DNA of 64,000 nt from Limimaricola cinnabarinus (GCF_002723615.1 NZ_KZ304951.1:605054-669053); one strand, 5' to 3'. Positions 6,619-15,447 are shown, numbered from the stretch's first letter. Numbers and translations are program-made. Notes: a model not told the origin generated them from the sequence alone.

Positions 6619-8013
6619 ATGAAGTATATGCCGACCTACGACCTGATGGAAAGCGTACGCAATACCAACCAGTGGTTGGGTGCGACCGCGCGTGCCATGG
6701 GCGACTATCCGGCGATGGCGATGACCGCCAACCCGGCGATGCAGATGCTCCGGGCCTGGGGCGAGGTGACCGAGCGCAGCTTCGAGCGCATGGTGGCCAA
6801 GCCCGACTGGGGCATCCCCTCGATCACCGGCCCCGACGGCAAGGACCATGTCGTCCGGGTGGAGACGCTGCTGGAAAAGCCCTTCGGCGACCTGATCCGC
6901 TTTACCACGCCGGGGCGCAAATCGCCGAAGCGGCGGGTGCTGCTGGTGGCGCCGATGTCGGGCCACTACGCCACGCTGCTGCGCAAGACGGTGATCAGCC
7001 TGCTGCCCGATTGCGACGTGCACATCACCGACTGGCACAACGCCCGCGACATCCCCGTCAGCGCCGGCAAGTTCGACGTCGAGGATTACACCAGATACGT
7101 GGCCGAGTTCATGCGCCATCTCGGGCCCGACCTGCACGTGATCGCGGTGTGCCAGCCGGTGCCGCTGACGCTGGCGGCGACCGCGATGCTGGCCGAGGAC
7201 GACGCGGCGGCGCAGCCGCGCTCGCTGACGCTCATCGGCGGGCCGGTGGACCCCGATGCCGCCGCCACCGACGTGACCGATTTCGGCAGCCGGGTGACGA
7301 TGGGCCAGCTCGAACATTCGATGATCCAGCGCGTCGGCTTCAAGTACAAGGGTGTGGGCCGCGAGGTCTATCCCGGCCTGCTGCAGCTGGCCTCCTTCAT
7401 CACGATGAACGCCTCGACCCATGCGCAGGCCTTCACCGACCAGATCTTCCGCGCCGCCCATGGCAAGGCGTCCGAGCACGACAAGCACAACCAGTTCTAC
7501 GACGAATACCTTGCCGTGATGGACATGACGGCCGAGTTCTACCTCTCGACCGTCGAGCGGGTGTTCAAGAGCCGCGACATCGCGCGCAACGTCTTCACCG
7601 TCGATGGCCGGCAGCTCGATCTTGGCAAGATCAGCTCCGTCGCGGTGAAGATCGTCGAGGGCGAGAAGGACGACATCTCCGCGCCGGGCCAATGCCTCGC
7701 CGCGCTCGACCTGCTGACCGGCCTGCCCGAGGACAAGAAGGCCGCGCATCTGGAGCCCGGCGCCGGGCATTACGGCATCTTTGCGGGCTCCAGCTGGCGC
7801 AACAACATCCGGCCGCTGGTGCTGGAGTTCATCGACGCCAATTCGGACGCGCCGGGCGCGCCCGCGGCCAAGCCCGGCGGCGGATCGGCCACCGCGCCTG
7901 CCCAAAAGGCCGCGGCACCGGCGGCGAAGCCCGGCCCGGCACCTAGCCCCGCGAAAGCGAAGGACAACAAGTCGAAGCCGGCGGCCAAGGCCGCGGCCCA
8001 GCCCGGAAGCTGA
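6619..8013 (+). CDS. phaZ: Intracellular polyhydroxyalkanoate depolymerase
   Basis: 464 residues. Hydrolyses stored polyester to 3-hydroxybutyrate. The start MKYMPTYDLME is typical of this intracellular family; the lipase-box-like AVCQPVPL puts the probable nucleophile at Cys178, and ESDKH-type core residues are followed by the expected GAGHYGIFAGSSWR near residue 390. GGAG lies eight bases before the ATG. The last 57 residues (from about nucleotide 7840) are an Ala/Pro/Lys-rich, low-complexity tail (for example AAKPGPAPSPAKAK) beyond the usual end of the catalytic domain. The gene converges on the aminotransferase with four bases between stops. Confidence 0.95.
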   Translation: MKYMPTYDLMESVRNTNQWLGATARAMGDYPAMAMTANPAMQMLRAWGEVTERSFERMVAKPDWGIPSITGPDGKDHVVRVETLLEKPFGDLIRFTTPGRKSPKRRVLLVAPMSGHYATLLRKTVISLLPDCDVHITDWHNARDIPVSAGKFDVEDYTRYVAEFMRHLGPDLHVIAVCQPVPLTLAATAMLAEDDAAAQPRSLTLIGGPVDPDAAATDVTDFGSRVTMGQLEHSMIQRVGFKYKGVGREVYPGLLQLASFITMNASTHAQAFTDQIFRAAHGKASEHDKHNQFYDEYLAVMDMTAEFYLSTVERVFKSRDIARNVFTVDGRQLDLGKISSVAVKIVEGEKDDISAPGQCLAALDLLTGLPEDKKAAHLEPGAGHYGIFAGSSWRNNIRPLVLEFIDANSDAPGAPAAKPGGGSATAPAQKAAAPAAKPGPAPSPAKAKDNKSKPAAKAAAQPGS

Positions 8014-8017
8014 GCGA

Positions 8018-9199
8018 TCAGGCGGCGGCCAGCGCCCTGGCCGCCGCCGCCACGCCGCCCCCGCCATGCGGGATCGACAGCGCCGAAAGCCCGGCCTCGA
8101 TCGCACCCAGCGCCCCCAGCACCATATGCGCGTTGACATGGCCCATATGGCCGATGCGGAACCAGCCCTCGGGCGGCGTCCGCCCGAGGCCGATGCCCAG
8201 CGTCACGCCCATCTCCGTCTCGCACCACGCGCGCAGCCGGTCGGCATCGGGCGCGCCGAGGCCGACCGAGGTCACCGCGTGGCTGCGGTCCTGCGCCGCG
8301 CGCACCCCGAGCCGCATCTCCCCTTCGCGCCCCCAGGCCTCCACCGCCGCCCAGATCGCGGCGGCGAGGCGCGCGTGGCGGGTCCAGATGGCCTCCATCC
8401 CCTCCTCGCCGACGAGACCGAGCGCGGCGCGCAGCGCATAGAGAAGATGCGTGGGCGCGGTGCCCGCGAAATACTGGTAGTAAAGCTCCGGCGCCGCGCG
8501 CGGGCGCCAGTCCCAATAGGGCGTCACCATGTCGGCCCGGCCCCGCGCCTCCGCCGCACGGTCGTTGAAGAACGCAAAGCCCAGCCCCGGCGGCGTCATC
8601 AGCCCCTTCTGGCTCGCGGTGATCGCGACATCGACGCCTAACGCGTCCATCTCGAAGCGGTCGCAGCCCATCGAGGCGATGCAGTCGGCCATCAGGAGCC
8701 CTGGATGCCCCGCCGCGTCGAGCGCGGCGCGGTAGGCGGCCATGTCGGCGCGCACCCCGGTGGCGGTATCGACATGGCAGGCGATCACGGCGCGGATCTC
8801 GTGGCCCCTGTCGGCCCTGAGCCGCGCCTCCAGCCGCTCGGGCGCGACCGGGCTCGCGCCGTCGCTCTCGATCACCTCGACCTTGGCGCCCAAGGCACGC
8901 GCCGTGGCGACCCAGCCCTGCCCGAAATGCCCCGAGACCAGCGCCAGCACCCGGTCGCCGCGCGCCAGCACGTTGAGGAGCGCCGCCTCCCACATGCCGT
9001 GGCCATTGGCGATGTAGATCGCGGCGTGATGCGCGGTGCCCGCCACCCGCTTGAGATCGGGAATGAGCGTCGCGGTCATCTCGTGCAGCGCGCCGGTATA
9101 GATGTTGGGCGCGGGCCGCTGCATCGCCGCGAGCACCCGGTCGGGCATGACCGAGGGGCCGGGAATGGCGAGATAGGGGCGACCATGGGAGAGCGTCAT
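8018..9199 (-). CDS. Class V pyridoxal-phosphate aminotransferase (alanine/serine-glyoxylate type)
   Basis: 393 residues, fold type I, class V. It begins with the family motif PGPSVMPDRVL, then NIYTGALHEM, the cofactor Asp in ADCIASMGCDRFEMDALGVD, and the Schiff-base Lys in ASQKGLMTPPG. Relatives transfer an amino group from alanine, serine or ureidoglycine to glyoxylate, or use pyridoxamine with pyruvate; the sequence alone does not fix the substrate and the neighbours give no help. A single-gene transcription unit. Start at 9199 chosen as the family N-terminus. Confidence 0.85.
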   Translation of the reverse strand: MTLSHGRPYLAIPGPSVMPDRVLAAMQRPAPNIYTGALHEMTATLIPDLKRVAGTAHHAAIYIANGHGMWEAALLNVLARGDRVLALVSGHFGQGWVATARALGAKVEVIESDGASPVAPERLEARLRADRGHEIRAVIACHVDTATGVRADMAAYRAALDAAGHPGLLMADCIASMGCDRFEMDALGVDVAITASQKGLMTPPGLGFAFFNDRAAEARGRADMVTPYWDWRPRAAPELYYQYFAGTAPTHLLYALRAALGLVGEEGMEAIWTRHARLAAAIWAAVEAWGREGEMRLGVRAAQDRSHAVTSVGLGAPDADRLRAWCETEMGVTLGIGLGRTPPEGWFRIGHMGHVNAHMVLGALGAIEAGLSALSIPHGGGGVAAAARALAAA

Positions 9200-9272
9200 G
9201 CGAAGGGCCTCGCGCGAGGGGGGATGTCAGGGCCGCAGCCTCGCCCCGCCCGCGCGCCGCGTCAACGCCCCA

Positions 9273-9887
9273 TCACTGCCCGAGCGCCCGTGCCAGCGCC
9301 GCCTCGACCGCCGCCACCTCGGCCTCGCCCTCCTCGGGCATCGCGCCGCGCAGGTTGTTGAGATCGCTGACATAGCCGCGGATCTGCTCGCGCAGCGAAG
9401 CGCGGCTGTAATCGGGGATGATGCCCGCGGCGCGCAGCTCATCCTCGGTGGTCGGGGCCTTTTCGGGATACTTCGTCAGATCCGCGAGCCGCAGACCGGC
9501 GGTGATGCCGCGCCCGCGCGAGAAGAAACTGCGATAATCGCGGATCGCCACCAGCCCCTTCGGCTCCGGCCCGATCCCCGCGGCGTGCAGCCGGCTGAAC
9601 ATCACCCAGTTCTCGGCCACGCGCCGCAGCACCGGCGTGGTGAAGGCGCGCGCCCAGTCCTGCGCGCCCTCGCGCCGGTCGAACCCGCCCAGCACCTCCT
9701 CGCGCCTGGGCGCCTTGTGGTAGATGCAATGCTGCCGTCCGGCCACGGCATGCATGATCTTGAGCTGCGGCCCGGGCAGATAGACCGCCCATGCGCCCCA
9801 CTTCACCCGGCAGATCCGCCCGGCCAGCGCCGCGTGGCTCGGCCAGAGCCGCATCCTGTCGATCACTTCGATGCGTTCCACGTCCAT
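9273..9887 (-). CDS. Conserved hypothetical protein, 204 residues
   Basis: I do not recognise a named domain. It is soluble, without signal peptide or membrane segment, with an N-terminal part rich in Arg and Trp (RMRLWPSHAAL, CRVKWGAWAVYLPG), a central PEPKGLVAIRDYRSFFSRG and a C-terminal helical part with SDLNNLRGAMPEEGEAE. The start at 9887 is supported by GGGGAGG upstream, and codon use matches its neighbours, so it is probably a real gene. It stands alone between the aminotransferase and the repeat-led operon at 10 kb. Confidence 0.65.
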   Translation of the reverse strand: MDVERIEVIDRMRLWPSHAALAGRICRVKWGAWAVYLPGPQLKIMHAVAGRQHCIYHKAPRREEVLGGFDRREGAQDWARAFTTPVLRRVAENWVMFSRLHAAGIGPEPKGLVAIRDYRSFFSRGRGITAGLRLADLTKYPEKAPTTEDELRAAGIIPDYSRASLREQIRGYVSDLNNLRGAMPEEGEAEVAAVEAALARALGQ

Positions 9888-9995
9888 CCGCGCCTCCCCG
9901 TCATCGCCCTGCCCTAGGCCGCGATCCCGCCCCCGTCAAACCCCGCCTGCTTGCGAGGGGGCACGGGGAGGCTTATGCACGGCTCGGATGACGCG

Positions 9996-10055
9996 ATGGC
10001 CAGATGACGCATGGCCAGATGACGCATGGCCAGATGACGCATGGCCAGATGACGC
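9996..10055 (+). repeat. Minisatellite: four perfect copies of ATGGCCAGATGACGC
   Basis: Tandem 15-bp units at 9996, 10011, 10026 and 10041, directly before the phosphatase start. Each unit reads ATG GCC AGA TGA in the frame of the downstream gene, i.e. a minimal start-stop frame, and carries an ATGA overlap. An ATG at 9975 with GGGGAG upstream is in the same frame and runs into the first unit. Unit length is a multiple of three, so copy-number change would keep the frame but alter leader length. Confidence 0.95.
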
Positions 10056-10067
10056 ATGGGATGGGCG

Positions 10068-10742
10068 ATGAAACTTCTCGACGGGCTGAGAGCGTGGGAA
10101 CGGCGCGCGCGCATGCGCCATCACGACATCGCCGATGCCGGGTCGCGGCGGCGGGCGCTGGCCAGCTACCTGATCCTCGATCATGCGATCCTGCGCTACT
10201 GGTGGACCAATTTCCACCTCGTCAGCCCGGGCGTGTTCCGCTCCAACCAGCCTACCCATGGGCGGTTCGGAAAGATGGCCAAGATCGGCATCCGCACCGT
10301 CATCAACCTGCGCGGCGAAGGCCCGCATCCGCGCTATCTCTTCGAGGCGGAAAGCTGCCGCGCGCTGGGCCTGCGGCTGGTCTCGACCCAGCTTTCCGCC
10401 CGCCGCGCCGCTCCGCCCGAGCAGATCCTGCGGCTCTTCGCGCTGTTGCGCGAGGCCGAGCGCCCGGTGGTGATGCATTGCAAGTCGGGCGCGGATCGCG
10501 CGGGCTTCGCCTCGGCCCTGCATTTGCTGGCCGAGGGGCATCCGATCGAGGAGGCCCGCCGCCAGCTGCACCCCCGCTTCCTGCATTTCCGCCGCTCGCG
10601 CACCGGCGTGCTCGATCACATCCTCGATCTCTATGAGGCGCGGCAGGCGCAGGGTCCGATCGGCATCGAGGAGTGGATCGCCACGGAATACGACGCCGAG
10701 GCTGCGCAGCAGGGCTTCGAGGCCGGGCGGACCAAGGCATGA
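10068..10742 (+). CDS. Dual-specificity/tyrosine phosphatase family protein
   Basis: 224 residues from the ATG at 10068 (MKLLDGLRAW); an in-frame ATG at 10056 would add four residues. The catalytic P-loop HCKSGADRAG (C-X5-R) lies about two thirds along, preceded by the RSNQPTHGRFGKMAKIGIRTVINLRGEG segment typical of bacterial cysteine phosphatases in this fold (that segment names two adjoining blocks, near residues 48-75). Substrate unknown: protein phosphotyrosine, inositol phosphate or lipid phosphate are all possible. The stop overlaps the start of the ABC exporter gene (ATGA), so the two are translationally coupled and may act on the same envelope pathway. The 15-bp minisatellite forms its leader. 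Confidence 0.8.
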   Translation: MKLLDGLRAWERRARMRHHDIADAGSRRRALASYLILDHAILRYWWTNFHLVSPGVFRSNQPTHGRFGKMAKIGIRTVINLRGEGPHPRYLFEAESCRALGLRLVSTQLSARRAAPPEQILRLFALLREAERPVVMHCKSGADRAGFASALHLLAEGHPIEEARRQLHPRFLHFRRSRTGVLDHILDLYEARQAQGPIGIEEWIATEYDAEAAQQGFEAGRTKA

Positions 10743-12532
10743 CCGCCGCATTGCGCCCGCCCGCCGACGCCAATCCCGCGCCGGTGCAGACCGACGGGCG
10801 GGGCCTGTTCCTGTGGCTGTGGCGGGGCTATCTCTCGAAGCACTGGCGCTGGCTCATCGTCGCCATGGTGCTGATGGCGATCGAGGGCGGCTCGCTGGGC
10901 CTCTTCGCCTCGATGATGAAGCCGATGTTCGACGAGGTCTTCGTCGCGGGCCGCACCGATGCGCTGTGGATCGTCGGCGTGGTGGTGCTGGGCATCTTCA
11001 TCATGCGCGCCATCACCTCGATGAGCCAGCGGGTGATCATGACGATGATCCGCGAACGCAGCGCCGCGGCGCTGCGCTCGGACCTGCTGTCGCATCTGAT
11101 GCGGCTCGATGGCGGCTGGCACCAGTCCCACCCGCCGGGCTATCTCATCGAGAGGGTGCAGGGCGACGTCACGGCGATCAACCAGGTCTGGGCCACGCTC
11201 GTCACCGGCGCGGGGCGCGATCTCATCTCGGTGGTGTCGCTGTTCGCGGTGGCGCTTTCGGTCGACTGGCGCTGGACGCTGGTGGCGCTGGTCGGCGTTC
11301 CGGTGCTGGTGCTGCCCTCGCTGATCGCGCAGAAATACGTCCGCCGCCGCTCGCGCAGCTCGCGCGAGATCGCGGCGCACATGTCGACCCGGCTCGACGA
11401 GGTGTTCCACGGCATCGCCCCGATCAAGCTCAACGCGCTCGAATCCTACCAGTCCGAGCGCTATGGCCGGCTGATCGACGCGCGGGTGCGCGCCGAGATC
11501 CGCGCCGCCTCGGGGCAGGCCGCCATCCCGGCGATGATCGACATCATGACCGGGCTGGGATTTCTCGGCGTGCTGTTCTACGGCGGCGCCGAGATCATCG
11601 CGGGCGACAAGTCGGTGGGCCAGTTCATGGCTTTCTTCACCGCCATGAGCCTCGCCTTCGAACCGCTGCGCCGGCTGGGTAACATCTCGGGGCAATGGCA
11701 GACGGCGGCGGCCAGCCTCGAGCGGCTGCGCGCGATCTTCGAAGCCAGGCCTTCGCTCACCTCGCCCGCCCGCCCGCAAAGCGCGCCCGAGGGCGCGCCG
11801 GAAATCCGGCTCGACGGGGTGCATCTGTCCTATGGCGAGCTGCCGGTGCTGCGCGGCGCGAGCTTCACCGCCGCCGCCGGGCGGACGACGGCGCTGGTCG
11901 GGGCCTCGGGCGCGGGCAAGAGCACCGTGTTCAACCTGCTCGCCCGGCTGGTCGATCCGCAATCGGGCGAGATCACCATCGGCGGCGTGCCGACGCGCGC
12001 GCTCAGGCTCGAAGAGCTGCGCGGGCTGATCTCGGTCGTCTCGCAGGACGCGCTCCTTTTCGACGAGACGGTACGCGACAACATCCTTCTGGGCCGCACC
12101 GATGTCAGCGAGGCGCGGCTCCGCGAGGTGCTCGACGCCGCCCATGTCTCGGACTTCCTGCCGCGCCTGCCCAACGGGCTCGACAGCCCCGCCGGCCCGC
12201 GCGGCTCGGCGCTTTCGGGCGGGCAGCGCCAGCGCGTGGCGATCGCCCGCGCGCTTTTGCGCGACACGCCGGTGCTGCTTCTGGACGAGGCGACGAGCGC
12301 GCTCGACACGAAATCCGAAGCCGTGGTGCAGCAGGCGCTGGAGCGGCTCTCGAAGGGGCGCACGACGCTGGTGATCGCGCACAGGCTCTCGACCGTGCAG
12401 GGCGCCGACAGCATCGTGGTGATGGATCAGGGCGAGGTGGTGGATCAGGGCAGCCATGCCGAGCTTCTGGCGCGCGGCGGCATCTATGCCGATCTGCACG
12501 CGCTGCAGTTCCGCGACGCCGAGACGGGCTGA
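10739..12532 (+). CDS. ABC exporter, fused permease and ATPase (MsbA/lipid-exporter-like)
   Basis: 597 residues. Six-helix transmembrane domain over about residues 35-330, then a nucleotide-binding domain with Walker A GASGAGKST, signature LSGGQRQRVAIARALL, Walker B LLLDEATSALD and the H-loop His in VIAHRLST. This half-transporter works as a dimer to export a hydrophobic substrate, possibly lipid A or another lipid; the substrate is not determinable. The start ATG overlaps the phosphatase stop by ATGA, giving a coupled pair. Confidence 0.9.
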   Translation: MTAALRPPADANPAPVQTDGRGLFLWLWRGYLSKHWRWLIVAMVLMAIEGGSLGLFASMMKPMFDEVFVAGRTDALWIVGVVVLGIFIMRAITSMSQRVIMTMIRERSAAALRSDLLSHLMRLDGGWHQSHPPGYLIERVQGDVTAINQVWATLVTGAGRDLISVVSLFAVALSVDWRWTLVALVGVPVLVLPSLIAQKYVRRRSRSSREIAAHMSTRLDEVFHGIAPIKLNALESYQSERYGRLIDARVRAEIRAASGQAAIPAMIDIMTGLGFLGVLFYGGAEIIAGDKSVGQFMAFFTAMSLAFEPLRRLGNISGQWQTAAASLERLRAIFEARPSLTSPARPQSAPEGAPEIRLDGVHLSYGELPVLRGASFTAAAGRTTALVGASGAGKSTVFNLLARLVDPQSGEITIGGVPTRALRLEELRGLISVVSQDALLFDETVRDNILLGRTDVSEARLREVLDAAHVSDFLPRLPNGLDSPAGPRGSALSGGQRQRVAIARALLRDTPVLLLDEATSALDTKSEAVVQQALERLSKGRTTLVIAHRLSTVQGADSIVVMDQGEVVDQGSHAELLARGGIYADLHALQFRDAETG

Positions 12533-12563
12533 CGCGGACGGCTGCCACGCCTATGTAGGGGGC

Positions 12564-13313
12564 ATGACACAAGATCGCAGCATCATCGCCGTCACCGGCG
12601 CCGACCGAGACGAGTTCCTCCAAGGGCTCGTCACCAACGACATCGCGCGGGCGAAGGACGGCCTCGCCTATGCCGCGCTGCTGACGCCGCAGGGCAAGCT
12701 GATCGCGGATTTCTTCCTCAAGGGAGAGGCGGAGCGCATCCTGATCGACGTGGCCGCCGATGTCGCGCCGCAGCTGTTCCAGCGGCTGTCGATGTACAAG
12801 CTGCGCGCCGATGTGGCGCTGGCCGAGGCCGATGTGAAGGTGTCGCGCGGCACCGGCCCCGCCCCCGAGGGCGCCCTGCCCGATCCGCGCCATCCCGATC
12901 TCGGCTGGCGGCTCTATGGCGAGGCTTCGGGCGATGATGGCTCGGACTGGACCGCGATCCGGGTCGAGCATCTGATCCCCGAATGGGGCAGCGAGCTGGG
13001 CCCCGACACCTATATCCTCGAAGCGGGTTTCGAGCGGATGGGCGGCGTCGACTTCAGGAAGGGCTGCTATGTCGGTCAAGAGGTCACCGCGCGGATGAAG
13101 CACAAGACCGAGCTGCGCAAGGGCTTCGGGCGCGTCGCCATCGAGGGCGACGCCGCGCCGGGCACGCCGATCACCGCCGGAGAGAAATCCGTGGGCACGC
13201 TGCACAGCCGCGCGGGCGACCGCGCCATCGCATGGCTGCGCTTCGACCGGGCGCAGGGCGAGATGCGGGCCGGGGATGCCGCCTTGCGGCTGTGCGATCA
13301 CAGCAGCAGATAG
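12564..13313 (+). CDS. ygfZ: Tetrahydrofolate-binding YgfZ-type protein (iron-sulfur cluster maintenance)
   Basis: 249 residues, related to the T-protein of glycine cleavage. The diagnostic motif KGCYVGQEVTAR is present with Cys168, and the N-terminal VTGADRDEFLQGLVTNDI matches the folate-binding fold. YgfZ helps repair or assemble certain Fe-S enzymes and needs folate. The start ATG lies 31 bases after the exporter stop. Its last 16 bases overlap the end of the broken calcium-binding gene on the other strand. Confidence 0.92.
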   Translation: MTQDRSIIAVTGADRDEFLQGLVTNDIARAKDGLAYAALLTPQGKLIADFFLKGEAERILIDVAADVAPQLFQRLSMYKLRADVALAEADVKVSRGTGPAPEGALPDPRHPDLGWRLYGEASGDDGSDWTAIRVEHLIPEWGSELGPDTYILEAGFERMGGVDFRKGCYVGQEVTARMKHKTELRKGFGRVAIEGDAAPGTPITAGEKSVGTLHSRAGDRAIAWLRFDRAQGEMRAGDAALRLCDHSSR

Positions 13314-14506
13314 GGCTCCACCTCGCCGAAATAGCCTTCGAGAAACACGTCGTTGTCGGCGTCGAGCGCGATGCCCGTGCCGTTCTCATCGGTGAAGACG
13401 TTCTGATCATCCATCGAGGCGGCGACGCGGATGTCGATCCGGTCGCCCTCATCGGGATCGAAATCGCCGATCTTGTCATGGCCGAACTTGCGGCTGAGAA
13501 AGATGAAGGTGTCGGCCCCGCTGTCGCCGCGCGCCCAATCATCGCCCACCTTCATGAAGATGCGGTCATCGCCGTCATCGCCGTCATCGCCGTCGAAGTA
13601 ATTGTCGCGCATCACGTCGTCGCCCTTGGACCCTAATACCCCCTTGATGGATTTGAACCGGTCCGTGGTGCCGAAGCCGTCGCGCATCGTGCCGCGGGCG
13701 AGGTTGGCGATGATGCCGTCGCCGCCGTCATCGGCCTCCTCGCGCTGGTAGCTCGCGATGTCGAACCCGCCCCGGTCGACCAGCCGGGCATCCCCCGTAA
13801 CCCGTGAAAGATGTTGTCCTGCCCGTCGCCGCGGAACACGTCGTCGAGGAGCGTGCCGCGCAGCTGCTCGATCGAGATCAGGCGGTCGGTCTCGCCATCC
13901 GGCCCATCGACGCGGCCGCGCTTGAGATTGGCGTCGATCCCGCTCGACGGAATGCGCGGCCCCTGCCCCCAGAAGTTGTAGCTCACGGTGTCATGGGCAT
14001 CGGCATTGCCGCGATAGGTATCGGCGCCGCCCCGGTCCTTGATGTAGGAGCCGCCCCGCGCCACGCGGACCAGATCCTCGCCCGGACCGGTCGTGATGTC
14101 CGAGCCCTCCTCGGCATCCGACCTGCTGACGAAAAGCGTCCTGCGCGGTCAACAGGGCATAGGTCTGGTAGGGGCTGTATCTCAGGCTGTGCAGGAACAC
14201 CCCGGGATCGAGATCGATCCTGTCGAGCACCATCTGGCGGGCGCCGTCCTCGTTCTTTCAGACGATCTTGTCGATACGGTCACCGCGCAGCAGGTCCTGC
14301 CCAGCATCGAAGCCCTGCGACGGCGTGTGGAGCTGGGCGTTGGACAGGGTTCTCACCGCCTTTGCCGGGCTTTCCTAGGGATTGCAGTCCTCGCCGGTAT
14401 AGTCGAGCACGATCTTCCTCCTGCCGATCGAAGCGATCTCGGCCCTGTCGAAATCGGCATAGCGATAGATCCAGGATCCGGGGGAAAAGAACTTCATGCG
14501 GGCCAT
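13298..14506 (-). pseudogene. Broken RTX-like calcium-binding protein gene
   Basis: Reading from an ATG at 14506 with AGGAGG upstream (MARMKFFSPGSWIYRYADFD), the coding frame meets TAG at 14375-14377 and TGA at 14258-14260 while the protein sense clearly continues (QGFDAGQDLLRGDRIDKIV, then KNEDGARQMVLDRIDLDPG). One frameshift lies near 14130-14150, where the new frame gives DAEEGSDITTGPGEDLVRVA, and another near 13800. The remaining pieces have Gly/Asp-rich hemolysin-type repeats (TDRLISIEQLRGTLLDDVF, RGDGQDNIFHG, GDDGDDGDDRIF) and end in the usual ADTFIFLSRKFGHDKIGDF domain. Intact relatives are secreted by type I systems without a signal peptide. At least four lesions make it a decayed gene unless sequencing errors are responsible. 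Confidence 0.85.
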
Positions 14507-14574
14507 AACGGTGCCTCCTGACCAGTAATGCATCAGCAGACGGGCCATCTGTGGCAGCGATGACGCGACGTCAC

Positions 14575-14626
14575 CCCGACAGGGAGGCACTGTCGGGTGC
14601 AACAACCCTGCCCTGATCCGGCAGGG
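14575..14626. other. Two adjacent hairpins upstream of the broken calcium-binding gene
   Basis: CCCGACAG/CTGTCGGG (14575-14582 with 14590-14597) and CCCTGCC/GGCAGGG (14606-14612 with 14620-14626), each with a 7-base loop. They lie between efp and the pseudogene start. Neither has a U-tract; they could be leader structure of the dead gene or protein sites. Function unknown. Confidence 0.45.
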
Positions 14627-14645
14627 CGCGGATCGGGCCGCCTTG

Positions 14646-14679
14646 AACGAAACGAGGCGGCCCCGCCGGAGCCGCCTCG
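14646..14679 (-). terminator. Terminator downstream of efp
   Basis: 9-bp perfect stem CGAGGCGGC / GCCGCCTCG with a 9-base loop. On the minus strand it is followed by TTTCGTTC, 60 bases after the efp stop. The U-tract is imperfect. Confidence 0.65.
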
Positions 14680-14739
14680 CCTGATCTGATTGCGCATTCC
14701 GGCACAGCGCGCATCCGCGCCCGGACCGCTTGCGCCGGG

Positions 14740-15303
14740 TCAGGCGCGCTCGGCGTATTCCATGGTCTCGGTGTTGACGACGATGTCCTCGTCCTGGCCG
14801 ATGAAGGGCGGCACCATCACCCGCACGCCGTTGTCGAGCAGCGCCGGCTTGAAGCTGTTGGCCGCCGTCTGGCCCTTCACCACCGGCTCGGTCTCGACGA
14901 TCTTGCAGGTGACCTTCTGCGGCAGCGAGACGTTGAGCGCCTCATCGCCGTAATACTCGATATGCACCGTCATGCCGTCCTGCAGGAACGGGCGGCGATC
15001 GCCCAGAAGCTCGGCGGGCAGCGCGATCTGGTCGTAGGTCTCGCTGTCCATGAAGGTCAGCATGCCGTCGGTCTCGAACAGGAACTGCTGGTCGCGCTGC
15101 TCGAGGCGCACGCGCTCGACCTTGTCGGCGGAGCGGAAACGCTCGTTGAGCTTCGAGCCGTTGCGCAGGTTCTTCATCTCGACCTGCGCGAAGGCGCCGC
15201 CCTTGCCGGGTTTGACATGATCGACCTTCACGGCGGCCCACAGGCCACCATTGTGCTCGAGGATGTTGCCGGGGCGAATTTCGTTACCGTTGATCTTGGG
15301 CAT
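14740..15303 (-). CDS. efp: Translation elongation factor P
   Basis: 187 residues, standard length, three beta-barrel domains. EF-P binds between P and E sites and relieves ribosome stalling at polyproline stretches. The tip loop reads [10 protein letters not shown] with Lys34 at the position that is modified in many bacteria; no modification enzyme gene (epmA, epmB or earP) lies in the window. Start at the ATG for [12 protein letters not shown], the universal N-terminus. Divergent from the small gene at 15543. Confidence 0.97.
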   Translation of the reverse strand: MPKINGNEIRPGNILEHNGGLWAAVKVDHVKPGKGGAFAQVEMKNLRNGSKLNERFRSADKVERVRLEQRDQQFLFETDGMLTFMDSETYDQIALPAELLGDRRPFLQDGMTVHIEYYGDEALNVSLPQKVTCKIVETEPVVKGQTAANSFKPALLDNGVRVMVPPFIGQDEDIVVNTETMEYAERA

Positions 15304-15432
15304 GTCGGTCCATGTGGCGGAAAAGGGGCAATGGGTTGATCGGAATTGGCCCCCGCCTATATCTCGCGGGTCGATCATAAGCAAGTTGAGCCAAGCCCGC
15401 CACCGCTCCACCACGTTGCCTGACCCGAAGCC

Positions 15433-15447
15433 ATGCGCATAGCGCAT
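15433..15447. promoter_or_regulatory. Palindrome ATGCGC-ATA-GCGCAT in divergent efp promoter region
   Basis: Perfect 6-bp inverted repeat with a 3-base spacer in the 239-base gap between efp and the small gene at 15543. It could be an operator serving one or both promoters. No regulator is known. Confidence 0.35.

Noticed and set aside
4923..7946. A 1007-codon plus-strand open frame across phaC and phaZ
   Set aside because: It is antisense to phaC and out of frame with phaZ, with no family resemblance; a composition effect.
9996..10055. CRISPR array
   Set aside because: The units are directly tandem with no spacers, and no cas genes are present.
10004..10636. Open frame starting with MTHGQ repeated four times over the minisatellite
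   Set aside because: It overlaps the phosphatase in another frame, becomes low-complexity after the repeats, and lacks conservation signals.
13565..13591. Short 9-bp tandem repeats as a CRISPR or minisatellite
   Set aside because: They encode the GDD repeats of the RTX-like protein and are explained by coding.
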